Source of the DNA: Paradesulfitobacterium ferrireducens
GTDB lineage: Bacteria; Bacillota; Desulfitobacteriia; Desulfitobacteriales; Desulfitobacteriaceae
Direction of reading: 5' to 3'
Length of the DNA stretch: 64,000 bases
Assembly (NCBI RefSeq): GCF_017310645.1
Contig: NZ_JAFLRH010000006.1
Location: 1 to 64,000, forward strand
Made by a program: the position numbers and the translations under genes. Positions 8,817 through 18,795 of the stretch are shown piece after piece. Numbering within the stretch: the first letter of the stretch is position 1; each line of letters begins with the position of its first letter. The notes under the pieces were generated by a model that saw nothing but the letters and a program-made list of their open reading frames with translations, had not been told where the DNA came from and did no database searches.

Positions 8817-10727
8817 ATGGCTGCGGACAACACCAGATTAATGAGGTTAAGATTAAGAACGTTAATATTTGGTCATCCTCTGACGACGCAAAGCGCGGAA
8901 GCCCAAAAAGTAGGGGTATTTGGTGGTATCCCCGTCTTTGGTTCTGATGTTATATCTTCTCAGGGTTATGCTCCGGATGCAATCTTATATGTTTTAATTT
9001 TAGCTGGAACTACCGGTTATGCGGCCTCGTCAAAAGTTACGACTGCTATCATTCTATTGTTCCTAAGCATTATTATGCTCTACCGGCGTACGATCCAAAA
9101 ATATGCCCAAGGTGGAGGCTCCTACACTGTTGCGCATGCTTTCTTGGGAGAAAAAATGGGGCTTCTGGCCGGAGCCAGTTTAAGCACTGATTATATTTTA
9201 ACGGTAGCTGTTAGCGTCAGTTCAGCTGTAGAGAATCTTACCGGAATTTTTCCCTGGCTTGCTCCGACTCCTCATAAGGTTCTGGCAGACTGTCTTATCA
9301 TTATTTTTATGACCATTGTTAACTTGCGTGGTGTGAAAGAGTCAGCCCGGCTTTTTGCTTTACCTGTTTACACGTATATCTTTAGTATTCTCGCTCTAGT
9401 TGGTTTTGGTATCTTTAAGTATTTTGTTTTTGGAATAACTCCCATAGCTGAGTCGCAGGTAATAATTACAGCTAATACCCAGAGCTTAACTTTATTTGTC
9501 TTTCTGCGGGCTATGGCAGCAGGTACTACAGCTTTAACCGGGACAGAGGCAGTCAGTAACGGTGTGTCAGCCTTTAAAGCTCCTGCTCAAACAAGAGCGA
9601 TTAACACATTGTTTGTGCTTGGATTTATTGTAGCGGTTGGCCTTGCCGGCATGGTGTTTTTGGCCAGTAAATATCAGCTTATCCCCAGTGATGATAATAC
9701 AATCATCAACCAGTTGGGATTGCTGATTTTCGGGAAAAATATTATGTATTATATATTGATGGCAGGCATCGCGATTATCTTAGTTATTGCTGCAAATACA
9801 CCTTTTGTTGGCTTACCCATCCTGTTGAGCTTAATGGCACGGGACGGGTATGCTCCCCGCTATTTCAAAAATCTGGGTGACCGGTTAGTTTATAGTGCCG
9901 GAATTTGGACATTGAGCATTATCAGTCTGGTATTGATTCTTGTTTTTCGCGGAGACACCCATAGTATGCTGCCTTTGTATGCCATTGGAGTGTTTATCAG
10001 CTTTTCCCTCACGGGGTTCGGTCTGGCAAAACACTGCATTGAATCAAAACCGAAGAGTTACTACCGGGACCTGATAATATTTGCCTTTGGTGGAACGATA
10101 TCTTTCTTAGTGTTTATGATCTTCTTGATTACGAAGTTTACTGAAGGGGCCTGGTTAATTGCTATTATCATCCCCTTGCTTATGTTTTTCTTTAATGTTG
10201 TATCAAAAGTGTACAAACGTGAAATTCAGCTCATTAAACCCACAAAAGAGGACATTGAAGAATTCAATCGACAAATCGCTAGAATTACAGAGCGACGCTG
10301 TAATGTCAATCTTTCCGAATATCAGAGTAAAATCGTCGTACCGGTATTTGATTTAAATAATATAGTCCTTAAGGCTCTCCAATATGGGTATGAAATGACG
10401 CCGTTAACAACTGCAGTTCACATTGCCTCAGACAGGGAGAGGGCAGAAAAGCTAAAGAGACACTGGCAAGAAAGCAATATTCAAATCGAGTTGGAGATTG
10501 TGGATTCACCGTATAGAGCTACTGTCCATGACTTGCTGAACTATTTAGATACTGTTGAAAAAGATGCTAGGTATTCCACTGTCACCCTGGTAATTCCAGA
10601 ATTTGTTCCGCCAAAGTTGTGGCAGAATTTCTTGCACAACCAGACCGGTCAGTTGATGAAACTGTTGCTCCTTTTACGCAAAAATATCCTCGTAACGAGT
10701 TTACCATATCATCCGCCGGCGAAATAA
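8817..10727 (+). CDS. KimA-like APC-superfamily potassium uptake transporter
   Basis: Inner-membrane transporter, 636 residues. The region of about 30-460 has around 12 hydrophobic helices with APC hallmarks: GSDVISSQGYAPDAIL in TM1, YRRTIQKYAQGGGSYTVA after TM2 and STDYILTVAVSVSSAVENL in TM3, which parallel KimA/YdaO of Bacillus (SDALSS, NGGGAY, DYILTVAVSVSS). A cytoplasmic C-terminal domain (about 480-636) resembles the USP-like, c-di-AMP-binding tail of KimA. KimA is a proton-coupled high-affinity K+ importer. The KdpDE pair just upstream, the shared promoter element and the lack of kdpFABC all support potassium as substrate. Alternatives are another APC amino-acid permease; substrate is inferred. 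Confidence 0.75.
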   Translation: MAADNTRLMRLRLRTLIFGHPLTTQSAEAQKVGVFGGIPVFGSDVISSQGYAPDAILYVLILAGTTGYAASSKVTTAIILLFLSIIMLYRRTIQKYAQGGGSYTVAHAFLGEKMGLLAGASLSTDYILTVAVSVSSAVENLTGIFPWLAPTPHKVLADCLIIIFMTIVNLRGVKESARLFALPVYTYIFSILALVGFGIFKYFVFGITPIAESQVIITANTQSLTLFVFLRAMAAGTTALTGTEAVSNGVSAFKAPAQTRAINTLFVLGFIVAVGLAGMVFLASKYQLIPSDDNTIINQLGLLIFGKNIMYYILMAGIAIILVIAANTPFVGLPILLSLMARDGYAPRYFKNLGDRLVYSAGIWTLSIISLVLILVFRGDTHSMLPLYAIGVFISFSLTGFGLAKHCIESKPKSYYRDLIIFAFGGTISFLVFMIFLITKFTEGAWLIAIIIPLLMFFFNVVSKVYKREIQLIKPTKEDIEEFNRQIARITERRCNVNLSEYQSKIVVPVFDLNNIVLKALQYGYEMTPLTTAVHIASDRERAEKLKRHWQESNIQIELEIVDSPYRATVHDLLNYLDTVEKDARYSTVTLVIPEFVPPKLWQNFLHNQTGQLMKLLLLLRKNILVTSLPYHPPAK

Positions 10728-10761
10728 TCATAACCTATAGACTGATGCAACCATTTTACGC

Positions 10762-10798
10762 ACCCCCAAGGTTTGGAATTCGGTCCAAGCCGTGGGGT
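10762..10798 (+). terminator. Terminator-like hairpin after the transporter
   Basis: ACCCC/GGGGT and TTGGA/TCCAA pair in one stem with internal bulges, followed by a TTTCG stretch. The sequence is close to the glnN terminator (both contain CCCCAAGG, TTGGAATTCG and TGGGGT), suggesting a duplicated element. Confidence 0.5.
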
Positions 10799-10932
10799 TT
10801 CGTGCTTATTAGGGAAAAATATTAGAGAAGATAAAAACCGGAAAAACTGGATAAACCGAAATAATACGATGTTATAGGGATAGATTCTTGGTAATTCATG
10901 ATAAAATAACAGTAGAAAGAGGTGGTCAGGCA

Positions 10933-12270
10933 GTGGGGAAAGTTGTTGAGTCGTGGAAAATATGGATTGTATTTGGAACGGGGTTATTTCTATTCGGAAT
11001 TTTTACCCCGTATATCATAAAGCCTCAACTGATGGCATTAGATCAGTTGCTCCGAGCCATGACCAGTAAAACAGACGGAAGCACACTTATGATTAGTTCC
11101 TTTCGCATTGTTACGATTAATACCATGGTTGCCACCCCCCAGTTTCTCAGTGTGGTGATGCTGGGAGACGGGCTGGCCAATGCTTTCAAACGATCTGAGC
11201 TGAAAAGCATCATCCCCCTGGTCAGCGTGCCGCTCGCTTATGTGATCGTCAATAATCTGACCCCTTTAAACTATAGTTTTGGGGCGACTGATATCTTTCT
11301 GTGGCTGACGATCGTAGTCATGCAGAAGTTTAGCAAACAAAAACTGAATATGGGCATGAAACTTCTGGTTTTCTCGCAGCTTATTTTTGGGGTAACCTGG
11401 TTAAATCAAGTCCCTTTTTTAACTCCTTATGGTTTTGGACTCGGTTCTTTATCAAGCAAAATTAAACAGGCTGCTACTCTAATCGGATTTGAACATGTGC
11501 TTACTCTGTATGCGATCGTATTGTTTTGTATTTTTGTGGCTAGTTCCATCACCTTATGGATTTACTTGGTCTTATCCATGGAAAAGTGGACCATTACCCA
11601 GGACTTGCACCGGGCTCAGCTCGAAGCCCAGGAATCCCGTTCCGGACGGGAAGTGCTGCACCTGGTCCATGATCTCAAAACGCCGCTGGCTTCCATCGAA
11701 GGACTGGTTTCTCTCATTGAACTGCGCTGGCCTGATCCGAAGCTCCAGGAATATTGCCACACCATCTATGGCTCCATTCATTCCATGAGCAAAATGATCT
11801 CGGAGATTTTGTATGAGGAACGCAAGGACTGGTGTAAACTGAAAGAACTCATTGATTATGTCCGGGCCAGCCGTCTCAGTGGCACGAATTTTACGGTTGA
11901 GATTAAAATGGAGGGAGACCCCGGAGCGCGTGTTTACATTAATAAGATTCGGGTTACCCGGGCAATCATAAATCTGATCGACAATGCCTTGGACGCCATC
12001 AAGGATCAAGCCGACGGCAGGGTAATTTTGCGTGTAAAAAGTATGCCTCATGAGGTAAAATTAGAGATAGAGGACAACGGTTGCGGAATTTTGGAAGATA
12101 AGGTTAAAAACATCTGGCAAGCCGGCTACAGTACCAAAAACCATCCCGGGGTCGGCCTTTCCTTCGTCCGTCAGGTTGCGGAAGGACACGGGGGAACGGT
12201 CAACATAGAAAGTGAAGCGGGGCGGGGAACCAAGGTTTGGCTGACCCTGCCGCTGGGAGAGAACCAATGA
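10933..12270 (+). CDS. Membrane sensor histidine kinase
   Basis: A 445-residue kinase starting at GTG 10933, chosen because AAGAGGTGG lies 7 bases upstream; the frame also opens further upstream without a ribosome site. The N-terminal 220 residues contain about six hydrophobic helices with short loops and no obvious extracellular sensor domain. The cytoplasmic part has the H-box HDLKTPLASIEG, N-box NLIDNALDAI, G1 EDNGCGIL and G2 GVGLSFVRQVAEGHGG. It overlaps the next regulator gene by the ATGA junction, so the two form one system. The signal is unknown; an intramembrane or transporter-linked signal is plausible given the neighbouring peptide transporter. Confidence 0.85.
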   Translation: MGKVVESWKIWIVFGTGLFLFGIFTPYIIKPQLMALDQLLRAMTSKTDGSTLMISSFRIVTINTMVATPQFLSVVMLGDGLANAFKRSELKSIIPLVSVPLAYVIVNNLTPLNYSFGATDIFLWLTIVVMQKFSKQKLNMGMKLLVFSQLIFGVTWLNQVPFLTPYGFGLGSLSSKIKQAATLIGFEHVLTLYAIVLFCIFVASSITLWIYLVLSMEKWTITQDLHRAQLEAQESRSGREVLHLVHDLKTPLASIEGLVSLIELRWPDPKLQEYCHTIYGSIHSMSKMISEILYEERKDWCKLKELIDYVRASRLSGTNFTVEIKMEGDPGARVYINKIRVTRAIINLIDNALDAIKDQADGRVILRVKSMPHEVKLEIEDNGCGILEDKVKNIWQAGYSTKNHPGVGLSFVRQVAEGHGGTVNIESEAGRGTKVWLTLPLGENQ

Positions 12271-12896
12271 AAATATTGATTATGGATGATGACGAAGCAC
12301 TGCGCTATATGTTAACTGAAATCTTTACCTTTGTCGGCTGGGAACCCAAAGCTTTTCCCAACGGGCGCGAAGGAATCAAGGAATTCTTAAGCCATGGCGC
12401 GGATATCATTTTAGTGGATTACCATATGCCCGAGATCGATGGGCTGGAAACGGTGCGGCTGATTCGGGAACATGACCAGCTGGTGCCGATTCTGGTGCTG
12501 ACCGTGGACGAAAGGCAGGAAATCGCAGACCGTTTCCTGGACGAAGGGGCTACGGATTTTGCGCTGAAACCGGTCAAAGCGCCGGATCTCATTGCCCGGG
12601 TTCAATTGCATAAGCGGCTTTTGGATATGACCAAAACAGTTCAAGCCACCCCTAAATTTCAGTACGAAGTCTTCGTAACCAAAGGAATCAGCCAATCGAC
12701 CCTATCCTATATCGAACGGTATCTGGCCGCTTCCGAGGAGCCTTCCACCGTGGAAGAAATTTCGCATGAATTAGGGCTGGCCACGCCTACCGTTTACCGC
12801 TACCTGACCTACCTGGTTCACAACGGCAAGGTTCAGCCGCTGCCGAGTTATCAAAAAATGGGGAGACCGAAAAACCGGTACCACTGGATTGAATGA
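12267..12896 (+). CDS. Response regulator with CitB/DcuR-like C-terminus
   Basis: A 209-residue partner of the upstream kinase, starting at ATG 12267 that overlaps the kinase stop. The receiver domain shows IMDDDE (residues 4-9), the phospho-acceptor in IILVDYHMPEIDG and the FALKPVKAPDL lysine. The C-terminus has a helix-turn-helix (STVEEISHELGLATPTVYRYLTYL) of the type found in CitB/DcuR/MalR regulators, which usually answer to membrane kinases sensing small acids. It is followed by a strong terminator and then the oligopeptide transporter operon, which is the most obvious candidate target. That link is positional only. Confidence 0.85.
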   Translation: MKILIMDDDEALRYMLTEIFTFVGWEPKAFPNGREGIKEFLSHGADIILVDYHMPEIDGLETVRLIREHDQLVPILVLTVDERQEIADRFLDEGATDFALKPVKAPDLIARVQLHKRLLDMTKTVQATPKFQYEVFVTKGISQSTLSYIERYLAASEEPSTVEEISHELGLATPTVYRYLTYLVHNGKVQPLPSYQKMGRPKNRYHWIE

Positions 12897-12916
12897 GAAA
12901 AAGTTACTTTTTCTCA
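12894..12916 (+). terminator. Terminator of the two-component operon
   Basis: TGAGAAAAAG and CTTTTTCTCA form a perfect 10-bp stem with a 3-base loop, starting at the stop codon itself and followed by TTTTTATTTC. A TATAAT at 12951-12956 downstream is a probable -10 for oppA; no convincing -35 was found. Confidence 0.75.
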
Positions 12917-12993
12917 TTTTTATTTCTTTAGTTTGGCCCAAGCCTCTTGGTATAATTTAGCTGAAAATTAGGTTAATGAGGAGGACATATTTC

Positions 12994-14622
12994 ATGGCTA
13001 AATCCAAAAGACTGATTGCCGGAATCTTAAGCACATTGCTCATTGCCACTCTGCTTGCAGGGTGCGGCAGCGGCACCACGACAACCGGCACATCGGGAAA
13101 TGCCAAACAAGTCTTAAAGATGACTTTGCTGGCGGAACCACAGGCTCTGGATACCTCTAAAGCCTCAGCGGCGGTATCGTTTGATATCCTAACCCAGGTG
13201 GAAGAAGGACTCTATCGTTTGGACAAAAACGGGCAACCGGTGCCTGCATTGGCGGCCGCGCTCCCGGAAATCACCAACGATGGGAAAACCTATACCATCA
13301 AACTGCGTGACAACATCACCTGGTCCGATGGTTCCCCAGTGACGGCAAAAGACTTTGAGTATGCCTGGAAGCGCACCCTGGATCCGAAAACCAAAGCGGA
13401 TTACGCCTTCATGGTTGCCTGGATTAAAGGCGGAGAGGCCTTTATGACCGGGAAAGGAAGCGCTGACCAAGTCGAGGTCAAAGCCACCGATGACAAAACC
13501 TTGACCTTTACCTTGGAAAACCCGGTTCCTTTTATGACCGCCCAACTGGCGTTCCCGGTTTTCTTCCCGCAAAAGCAGGAATTTGTTGAGAAACAGGGCG
13601 ACAAGTATGCGACCGATGCCGACAAGCTGTTGTACAATGGCCCGTTCATTTTGTCCAAATGGGATCATGAGCAAAGCTTGACCCTGGTGAAAAATGACAA
13701 GTATTGGGATAAAGACAAAGTGAAGCTGGACGAGGTTGTGGTGCAAATCGCATCCAATAATAATACCTTAGCCAACTTGTATCAATCCAATGCCATTGAC
13801 GTGGCCCGTATTACCCGCGACCAAGTGGATCAATGGAAAGGAAAACCGGATTATGTGGTTCAGCCCCAGCTTTATATCACCTATGTTGAGATGAACGAGA
13901 ATGTTCCGGTGCTCAAAAACGAGAAAATCCGCAAAGCGCTGGCCTTAGCCATTGACCGCGAAAGCTTGGTCGATATCGTCTTCCATGACGGCAGCAAATC
14001 CCCCACCGGTTTTGTGCCGTTTGGGACCATGGGCGCCGACAACAAAGAGTTCCGCGCTGCGGCCGGTGATGTGCTGGCCAAATATGATCCGGCCCAAGCC
14101 AAAACCTTGTTAGCCGATGGCTTAAAGGAAGTGGGTCTGTCATCCTTCCCCAACTTAAAATTCACCGGGGATGATACGGAAGACGGGAAAAAGGCCATGG
14201 AATTTATCCAAGGACAATGGAAGCAAAATCTTGGAATTGATGTCACGGTCGAGGCCATTCCGCACAAACTGCGGATCGACCGCGGGCAAAGCCACCAGTT
14301 TGAACTGTTGCTATTCAACTGGGGAGCGGATTATAACGAGCCGATGACCTTCCTGGACCTGCATGAATCTACCTCTTCTTTCAATGAAAGTCTGTTTAAT
14401 GATCCGGAATATGACCAGCTTATTAAAAAAGCAAGGGCGGAATCAGACCCTGCCAAACGGACTCAATATTTAATCGAAGCCGAAAAGATTTTGGCCGCTA
14501 AAATGCCGGTTGCGCCGGTCAACTTCCGTGCCTATTCCTATCTAGTCAGACCAAGTGCTAAAAATATTCTATTCTTCCCGTATGGTTCGGAATGGGATCT
14601 TAAGGAAGCATTTATCCAGTAA
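12994..14622 (+). CDS. oppA: Oligopeptide ABC transporter substrate-binding lipoprotein
   Basis: Extracytoplasmic peptide-binding lipoprotein (SBP family 5), 542 residues. The start at ATG 12994 follows GAGGAGGA with 7-base spacing. A signal peptide with basic start (AKSKRL), hydrophobic core and lipobox LLAGC gives Cys about residue 24 as the lipidated N-terminus. Family signatures include YTIKLRDNITWSDGSPVTAKDFEYAWKR-type sequence at about 100-125 and KIRKALALAIDRE at about 310. It is the first gene of the transporter, separated from the permeases by a 270-base gap containing a hairpin, a common way to make more binding protein than permease. Oligopeptides are the expected ligands; specificity cannot be read from sequence. 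Confidence 0.92.
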   Translation: MAKSKRLIAGILSTLLIATLLAGCGSGTTTTGTSGNAKQVLKMTLLAEPQALDTSKASAAVSFDILTQVEEGLYRLDKNGQPVPALAAALPEITNDGKTYTIKLRDNITWSDGSPVTAKDFEYAWKRTLDPKTKADYAFMVAWIKGGEAFMTGKGSADQVEVKATDDKTLTFTLENPVPFMTAQLAFPVFFPQKQEFVEKQGDKYATDADKLLYNGPFILSKWDHEQSLTLVKNDKYWDKDKVKLDEVVVQIASNNNTLANLYQSNAIDVARITRDQVDQWKGKPDYVVQPQLYITYVEMNENVPVLKNEKIRKALALAIDRESLVDIVFHDGSKSPTGFVPFGTMGADNKEFRAAAGDVLAKYDPAQAKTLLADGLKEVGLSSFPNLKFTGDDTEDGKKAMEFIQGQWKQNLGIDVTVEAIPHKLRIDRGQSHQFELLLFNWGADYNEPMTFLDLHESTSSFNESLFNDPEYDQLIKKARAESDPAKRTQYLIEAEKILAAKMPVAPVNFRAYSYLVRPSAKNILFFPYGSEWDLKEAFIQ

Positions 14623-14682
14623 TTTGGACCAAGGGTTCTACGATACGAGGATTTTGGTTAAGGATTTTAGGGTTATGCAGAT

Positions 14683-14707
14683 AGGGGGGTTCCGTCGGAA
14701 CCCCTCC
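14683..14707 (+). terminator. Hairpin between oppA and oppB
   Basis: GGGGTTCC and GGAACCCC form a perfect stem with a 3-base loop, extended to about 11 bp with one G-T pair and followed by TTTATT. It probably stops most transcripts after oppA. A TATAAT at 14861-14866 could give a weak second promoter for oppB; no clear -35 is present. Confidence 0.6.
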
Positions 14708-14891
14708 TTTATTCCACCAATCAGAAAGTATAAGTTTCTGGTGGTACAAGTGCAACTACGGCTTCCGCCTTCGCCAAAGGCTCAGCGCAAGCCAAGTTTT
14801 CTTTGAGAAAGCACAGTCGGAGGCGCATAAACAAGCAAATGCGTTAGACTTTCAATAAAGTATAATTTTTTAAGAATAGGGAGGTGCGATC

Positions 14892-15821
14892 ATGGGTCGT
14901 TTTATCCTGCGGCGTTTCATCTATATGGTGATTACGTTCTGGATGATTGTTACCGTGACTTTTGTCCTCATGCATAATCTACCGGGTGATCCGTTCGCTA
15001 ATTCCGAAAAACTCACTACCCAGCAAAGGGCGTTATTGGAAAAACAATATGGCTTAGATCAGCCGTTGTCCGTACAATACAAAAACTATCTCATCAATGT
15101 CTTACAAGGTGACTTAGGCGTATCTTTTGCTTATCCGACAACCAAGGTTACGGACGTGATTAAGCGGTCGTTTCCGGCGTCCGCTGAGCTGGGGATTGAG
15201 TCCATTGTTTTTTCCGTTGTGATTGGGTTGCTTCTTGGGATTACGGCCGCGCTTAAACACAATAAATCCTGGGATTATACGGCGATGTTTATTGCGATTG
15301 TCGGGATTTCGATTCCTTCTTTCGTACTCGGGCCGATACTGCAATATTTTATCGGGGTCAAATGGGGGATTTTGCCTGCTGCGCTCTGGGATGGCCCGGC
15401 CAACCGGGTTTTACCCGCGCTGACCCTGTCCTTTATGACCATTGCCCTCACCGCAAGGATGATGCGGACTTCGATGCTTGATGTCATTCATTCCGATTAT
15501 ATTAAAACGGCGCGTTCCAAAGGATTGTCTCAAACCTCCGTCATTATTAAACACACCCTGCGCAACGCCATTCTCCCGGTCATTACAGTTCTGGGACCGA
15601 TTGCGGTCAATGTGATTACAGGTACGCTGGTGGTGGAGCAGATTTTTGCCGTACCCGGTCTGGGCAAATATTTTGTGCAAGCGGTCTATTCCAACGATTA
15701 CACCTTAATTATGGGGTTAACTATCTTTTACAGCCTCCTCCTGATGATCGTAATCTTTCTCACAGATATTGCTTACGGATTCATTGATCCTCGAATCCGC
15801 CTGGCCAAAGGGAGGAAATAA
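14892..15821 (+). CDS. oppB: Peptide ABC transporter permease OppB/DppB
   Basis: Inner-membrane permease, 309 residues, with six predicted helices. The N-terminus (RFILRRFIYMVITFWMIVTV) and LMHNLPGDPF are standard for OppB/DppB, and the cytoplasmic EAA-type loop (SDYIKTARSKGLSQTSVIIKH) contacts the ATPases. Spacing to oppC is 3 bases. It forms the channel together with the next gene product. Confidence 0.92.
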   Translation: MGRFILRRFIYMVITFWMIVTVTFVLMHNLPGDPFANSEKLTTQQRALLEKQYGLDQPLSVQYKNYLINVLQGDLGVSFAYPTTKVTDVIKRSFPASAELGIESIVFSVVIGLLLGITAALKHNKSWDYTAMFIAIVGISIPSFVLGPILQYFIGVKWGILPAALWDGPANRVLPALTLSFMTIALTARMMRTSMLDVIHSDYIKTARSKGLSQTSVIIKHTLRNAILPVITVLGPIAVNVITGTLVVEQIFAVPGLGKYFVQAVYSNDYTLIMGLTIFYSLLLMIVIFLTDIAYGFIDPRIRLAKGRK

Positions 15822-15824
15822 AAC

Positions 15825-16742
15825 ATGCAGGAAATAACCAATAACCTGTTTGATCCTGTGGTTAAAGAGGTTAGTGAGCAAGGAAAAATGACACAACCCT
15901 CCATCACCTATTGGCAGGATGCCTGGCGCCGGCTCAAAAAGAACAAGTTAGCCATGGCTGGGTTTGTGTTTTTGATAGGAATAACCATCCTGGCCCTTAT
16001 CGGCCCTTTCTTGCAGAAGTATGGCTATGAAGTGCAGAACCTGCAGGCGCGAAATATGATGCCAAACGGGCAGCACTGGTTTGGTACGGACGAATTCGGC
16101 CGCGATCTATGGGTCCGGGTCTGGTGGGGAACGCGCATTTCGTTGTTCATCGGGATCATGGCCGCGCTCATGGACTTATTGATCGGGGTCCTATACGGGG
16201 GAATTTCTGCTTATTACGGCGGAAAAGTCGATGATATCATGCAGCGGTTTATCGAAATTGTTTACTCGATTCCTTATTTGCTGATCACGGTATTGCTGAT
16301 CGTGATTATGGGATCGGGGATTTGGACGATCGTACTCGCATACGGCATCACCGGTTGGATCTCGATGGCGCGGCTGGTGCGGGGTCAAGTCCTTTCCCTG
16401 AAAGAACAGGAATATGTTTTGGCGGCAACTTCTTTAGGGGCCGGTACTTGGCGTATCATTTTACGGCATCTCATTCCCAATGCCCTTGGTTTTATCATCA
16501 TTCAGATTACCTTTACCATACCCCAAGCTATTTTTACGGAAGCATTTCTTTCTTTCCTTGGTCTTGGAGTCAAGGTTCCGCTCGCTTCCTTAGGCATGCT
16601 GCTTTCAGACGGGGTTGGTTCCATGCGCCTCTTCCCCTGGAGATTGTTTTTTCCGGCGCTCATCTTCTCCCTGATGATGTTGTCGTTTAACCTGCTGGGA
16701 GACGGTTTGCGCGATGCGCTCGACCCGAAATTGAGAAAATAG
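15825..16742 (+). CDS. oppC: Peptide ABC transporter permease OppC/DppC
   Basis: Second permease, 305 residues. It has the cytoplasmic N-terminal extension and the OppC signature WRRLKKNKLAMAGF (about 29-42), followed by HWFGTDEFGRDLWVRV and the EAA loop (QEYVLAATSLGAGTWRIILRH). Its GGGAGG ribosome site lies within the end of oppB, so translation is probably coupled. Confidence 0.92.
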   Translation: MQEITNNLFDPVVKEVSEQGKMTQPSITYWQDAWRRLKKNKLAMAGFVFLIGITILALIGPFLQKYGYEVQNLQARNMMPNGQHWFGTDEFGRDLWVRVWWGTRISLFIGIMAALMDLLIGVLYGGISAYYGGKVDDIMQRFIEIVYSIPYLLITVLLIVIMGSGIWTIVLAYGITGWISMARLVRGQVLSLKEQEYVLAATSLGAGTWRIILRHLIPNALGFIIIQITFTIPQAIFTEAFLSFLGLGVKVPLASLGMLLSDGVGSMRLFPWRLFFPALIFSLMMLSFNLLGDGLRDALDPKLRK

Positions 16743-16766
16743 CTAATCAGCGGAGGAGGTGTCCGT

Positions 16767-17768
16767 GTGCAAAATATTTTGGAAGTCAAAGACCTTAAAG
16801 TCTCTTTTCATACGTATGCGGGTGAAGTTCAGGCAGTTCGGGGTGTTTCCTTTGACCTGAAAGAAGGAGAAGTCCTGGCCATCGTCGGGGAATCCGGGTG
16901 CGGCAAATCAGTCACTTCCCAAACCATTATGCGTTTAATACCGAGTCCTCCTTCGGTGATTAAAGGGGGTTCAATCCTCTTTGGCGAGAACAAGGTGGAC
17001 CTGCTCAAGCTCAGCTCGAAAGAGATGGAATCCATCCGCGGTTCGGAAATCGGGATGGTATTTCAAGATCCCATGACCTCATTGAATCCAACCATGACCA
17101 TCGGCAAGCAGATTACGGAAGGGTTAGTGAAACACCAAGGACTGAGCAAAGAAAAAGCGCAGAAACAAGCCTTAGAACTTCTGACCATGGTCGGGATTCC
17201 GCGTCCGCAAACCCGGATCAAACAATATCCGCATGAGTTTTCGGGGGGGATGCGGCAGCGGGTTATGATTGCCATCGCTCTGGCCTGCCGTCCGAAACTA
17301 CTGATTGCGGATGAACCGACCACGGCCCTTGACGTCACTATTCAGGCTCAAATTCTGGATTTATTAAAAGACTTGCAAGAGCAAACCGGATCTTCCATCA
17401 TCATGATTACGCATAATTTGGGAGTGGTGGCCGAGATTGCCCAGCGGGTGGCGGTCATGTATGCCGGGAAAATCGTGGAGCAGGGAACGGTGGATGACAT
17501 TTTCTACCGCTCGCAGCATCCCTATACCAAGGGACTATTGCATTCCGTCCTGCGGCTGGATGATGAGGAGAAGGGGGAATTGGTCCCGATTGAAGGCATG
17601 CCGCCGGATTTGCTAGCCCCTCCGGAAGGCTGCGCCTTTGCGGCCCGCTGTCCGCACGCTTTAAACATTTGTTTGAAGGAAGACCCGCAGCCTCAAATCG
17701 TCCAAGGCGAGCACCAGGCGGCTTGCTGGTTGTTGGACGAGCGCGCGCAAAAAACGGCTGTCCGTTAA
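16767..17768 (+). CDS. oppD: Peptide ABC transporter ATPase OppD/DppD
   Basis: Cytoplasmic ATPase, 333 residues, GTG start after GGAGGAGGTG. Walker A is GESGCGKS (about 41-48), the Q-loop is [11 protein letters not shown], the ABC signature is FSGGMRQRV, and Walker B is [12 protein letters not shown]. The C-terminal oligopeptide-transporter extension has the conserved Cys cluster ([15 protein letters not shown] and later ACW) that holds an Fe-S cluster in studied homologues. Confidence 0.93.
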   Translation: MQNILEVKDLKVSFHTYAGEVQAVRGVSFDLKEGEVLAIVGESGCGKSVTSQTIMRLIPSPPSVIKGGSILFGENKVDLLKLSSKEMESIRGSEIGMVFQDPMTSLNPTMTIGKQITEGLVKHQGLSKEKAQKQALELLTMVGIPRPQTRIKQYPHEFSGGMRQRVMIAIALACRPKLLIADEPTTALDVTIQAQILDLLKDLQEQTGSSIIMITHNLGVVAEIAQRVAVMYAGKIVEQGTVDDIFYRSQHPYTKGLLHSVLRLDDEEKGELVPIEGMPPDLLAPPEGCAFAARCPHALNICLKEDPQPQIVQGEHQAACWLLDERAQKTAVR

Positions 17769-17802
17769 TGCGAATTATTGGTTAAGACGAGGAGGAAACA
17801 CC

Positions 17803-18795
17803 GTGACGGGTACTATGGGAGTGTCGGATTCAATGGCAGCGTCTGATCCTATCTTGGAAGTCCGGAATTTACAAAAGTATTTTCAGGTAACGAACGGCGT
17901 TTTGAAAGCGGTGGACGATGTCAGCTTATCGATCCGGCGGGGAGAAACCTTTGGTTTGGTTGGGGAGTCAGGGTGCGGGAAATCAACCCTGGGGCGCACG
18001 ATTTTGCGCTTATATGGTGCGACCAAGGGCCAGGTTCTCTTTAAGGGCGAAAACGTCCACCAGTTAAAAGGAGATAAACTAAAAAAGTTCAACCGCGCCA
18101 TGCAAATGGTTTTTCAGGATCCTTATGCTTCCCTCAATCCGCGCATGACCGTCGGTGATATCATTGCGGAAGGGATCGATATTCACGGGTTGTACAGCGG
18201 AGCCGAGCGGCGGGAGCGGGTTTCCGAGCTGCTGCATACTGTTGGCCTGCTGGAAGAACATGCTTCCCGTTTTCCACATGAATTTTCCGGAGGCCAAAGG
18301 CAGCGGATCGGAATCGCGCGCGCCCTGGCGATTGAACCCGAATTTATCATCGCGGATGAGCCGGTCTCGGCTTTGGACGTGTCCGTTCAGGCCCAGGTCA
18401 TTAATTTATTCAAGCGCCTGCAGCAAGAAAAATGGCTCACTTATTTGTTTATTGCCCATGACTTGGCGATGGTGAAATACATCTCTGACCGGATTGGAGT
18501 GATGTATTTGGGAGCGTTGGTGGAAGTCGCCCGGTCTAATGAATTATACCGCCAACCGCTTCATCCCTATACCGAAGCCCTCTTATCCGCGATTCCGATT
18601 CCCGACCCGGAAGTAGAACGGCAACGGGAGCGTATTATTTTGGAAGGGGATGTCCCTTCTCCCATCAATCCTCCGAGCGGCTGCCGCTTTTATGCCCGCT
18701 GTCCCAAGGCCATGCCGGAATGCCAAACGGAAACCCCGGCTTTGATTCAGGTGGAAGAAGAGCATGAGGTCGCCTGTCATTTGTATAAGTATTAG
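17803..18795 (+). CDS. oppF: Peptide ABC transporter ATPase OppF/DppF
   Basis: Second ATPase, 330 residues, GTG start after GAGGAGGAAA. Walker [11 protein letters not shown]-loop [11 protein letters not shown], signature [10 protein letters not shown] and Walker [13 protein letters not shown] are all present, followed by the Cys-bearing C-terminal extension ([15 protein letters not shown]). Last gene of the operon; its stop overlaps the end of the convergent DsrE-like gene by 3 bases. No terminator hairpin is evident between them. Confidence 0.93.
   Translation: MTGTMGVSDSMAASDPILEVRNLQKYFQVTNGVLKAVDDVSLSIRRGETFGLVGESGCGKSTLGRTILRLYGATKGQVLFKGENVHQLKGDKLKKFNRAMQMVFQDPYASLNPRMTVGDIIAEGIDIHGLYSGAERRERVSELLHTVGLLEEHASRFPHEFSGGQRQRIGIARALAIEPEFIIADEPVSALDVSVQAQVINLFKRLQQEKWLTYLFIAHDLAMVKYISDRIGVMYLGALVEVARSNELYRQPLHPYTEALLSAIPIPDPEVERQRERIILEGDVPSPINPPSGCRFYARCPKAMPECQTETPALIQVEEEHEVACHLYKY

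Noticed and set aside
10159-10356. 65-residue frame inside the K+ transporter gene
   Set aside because: Same-strand shadow frame within a well-supported gene.
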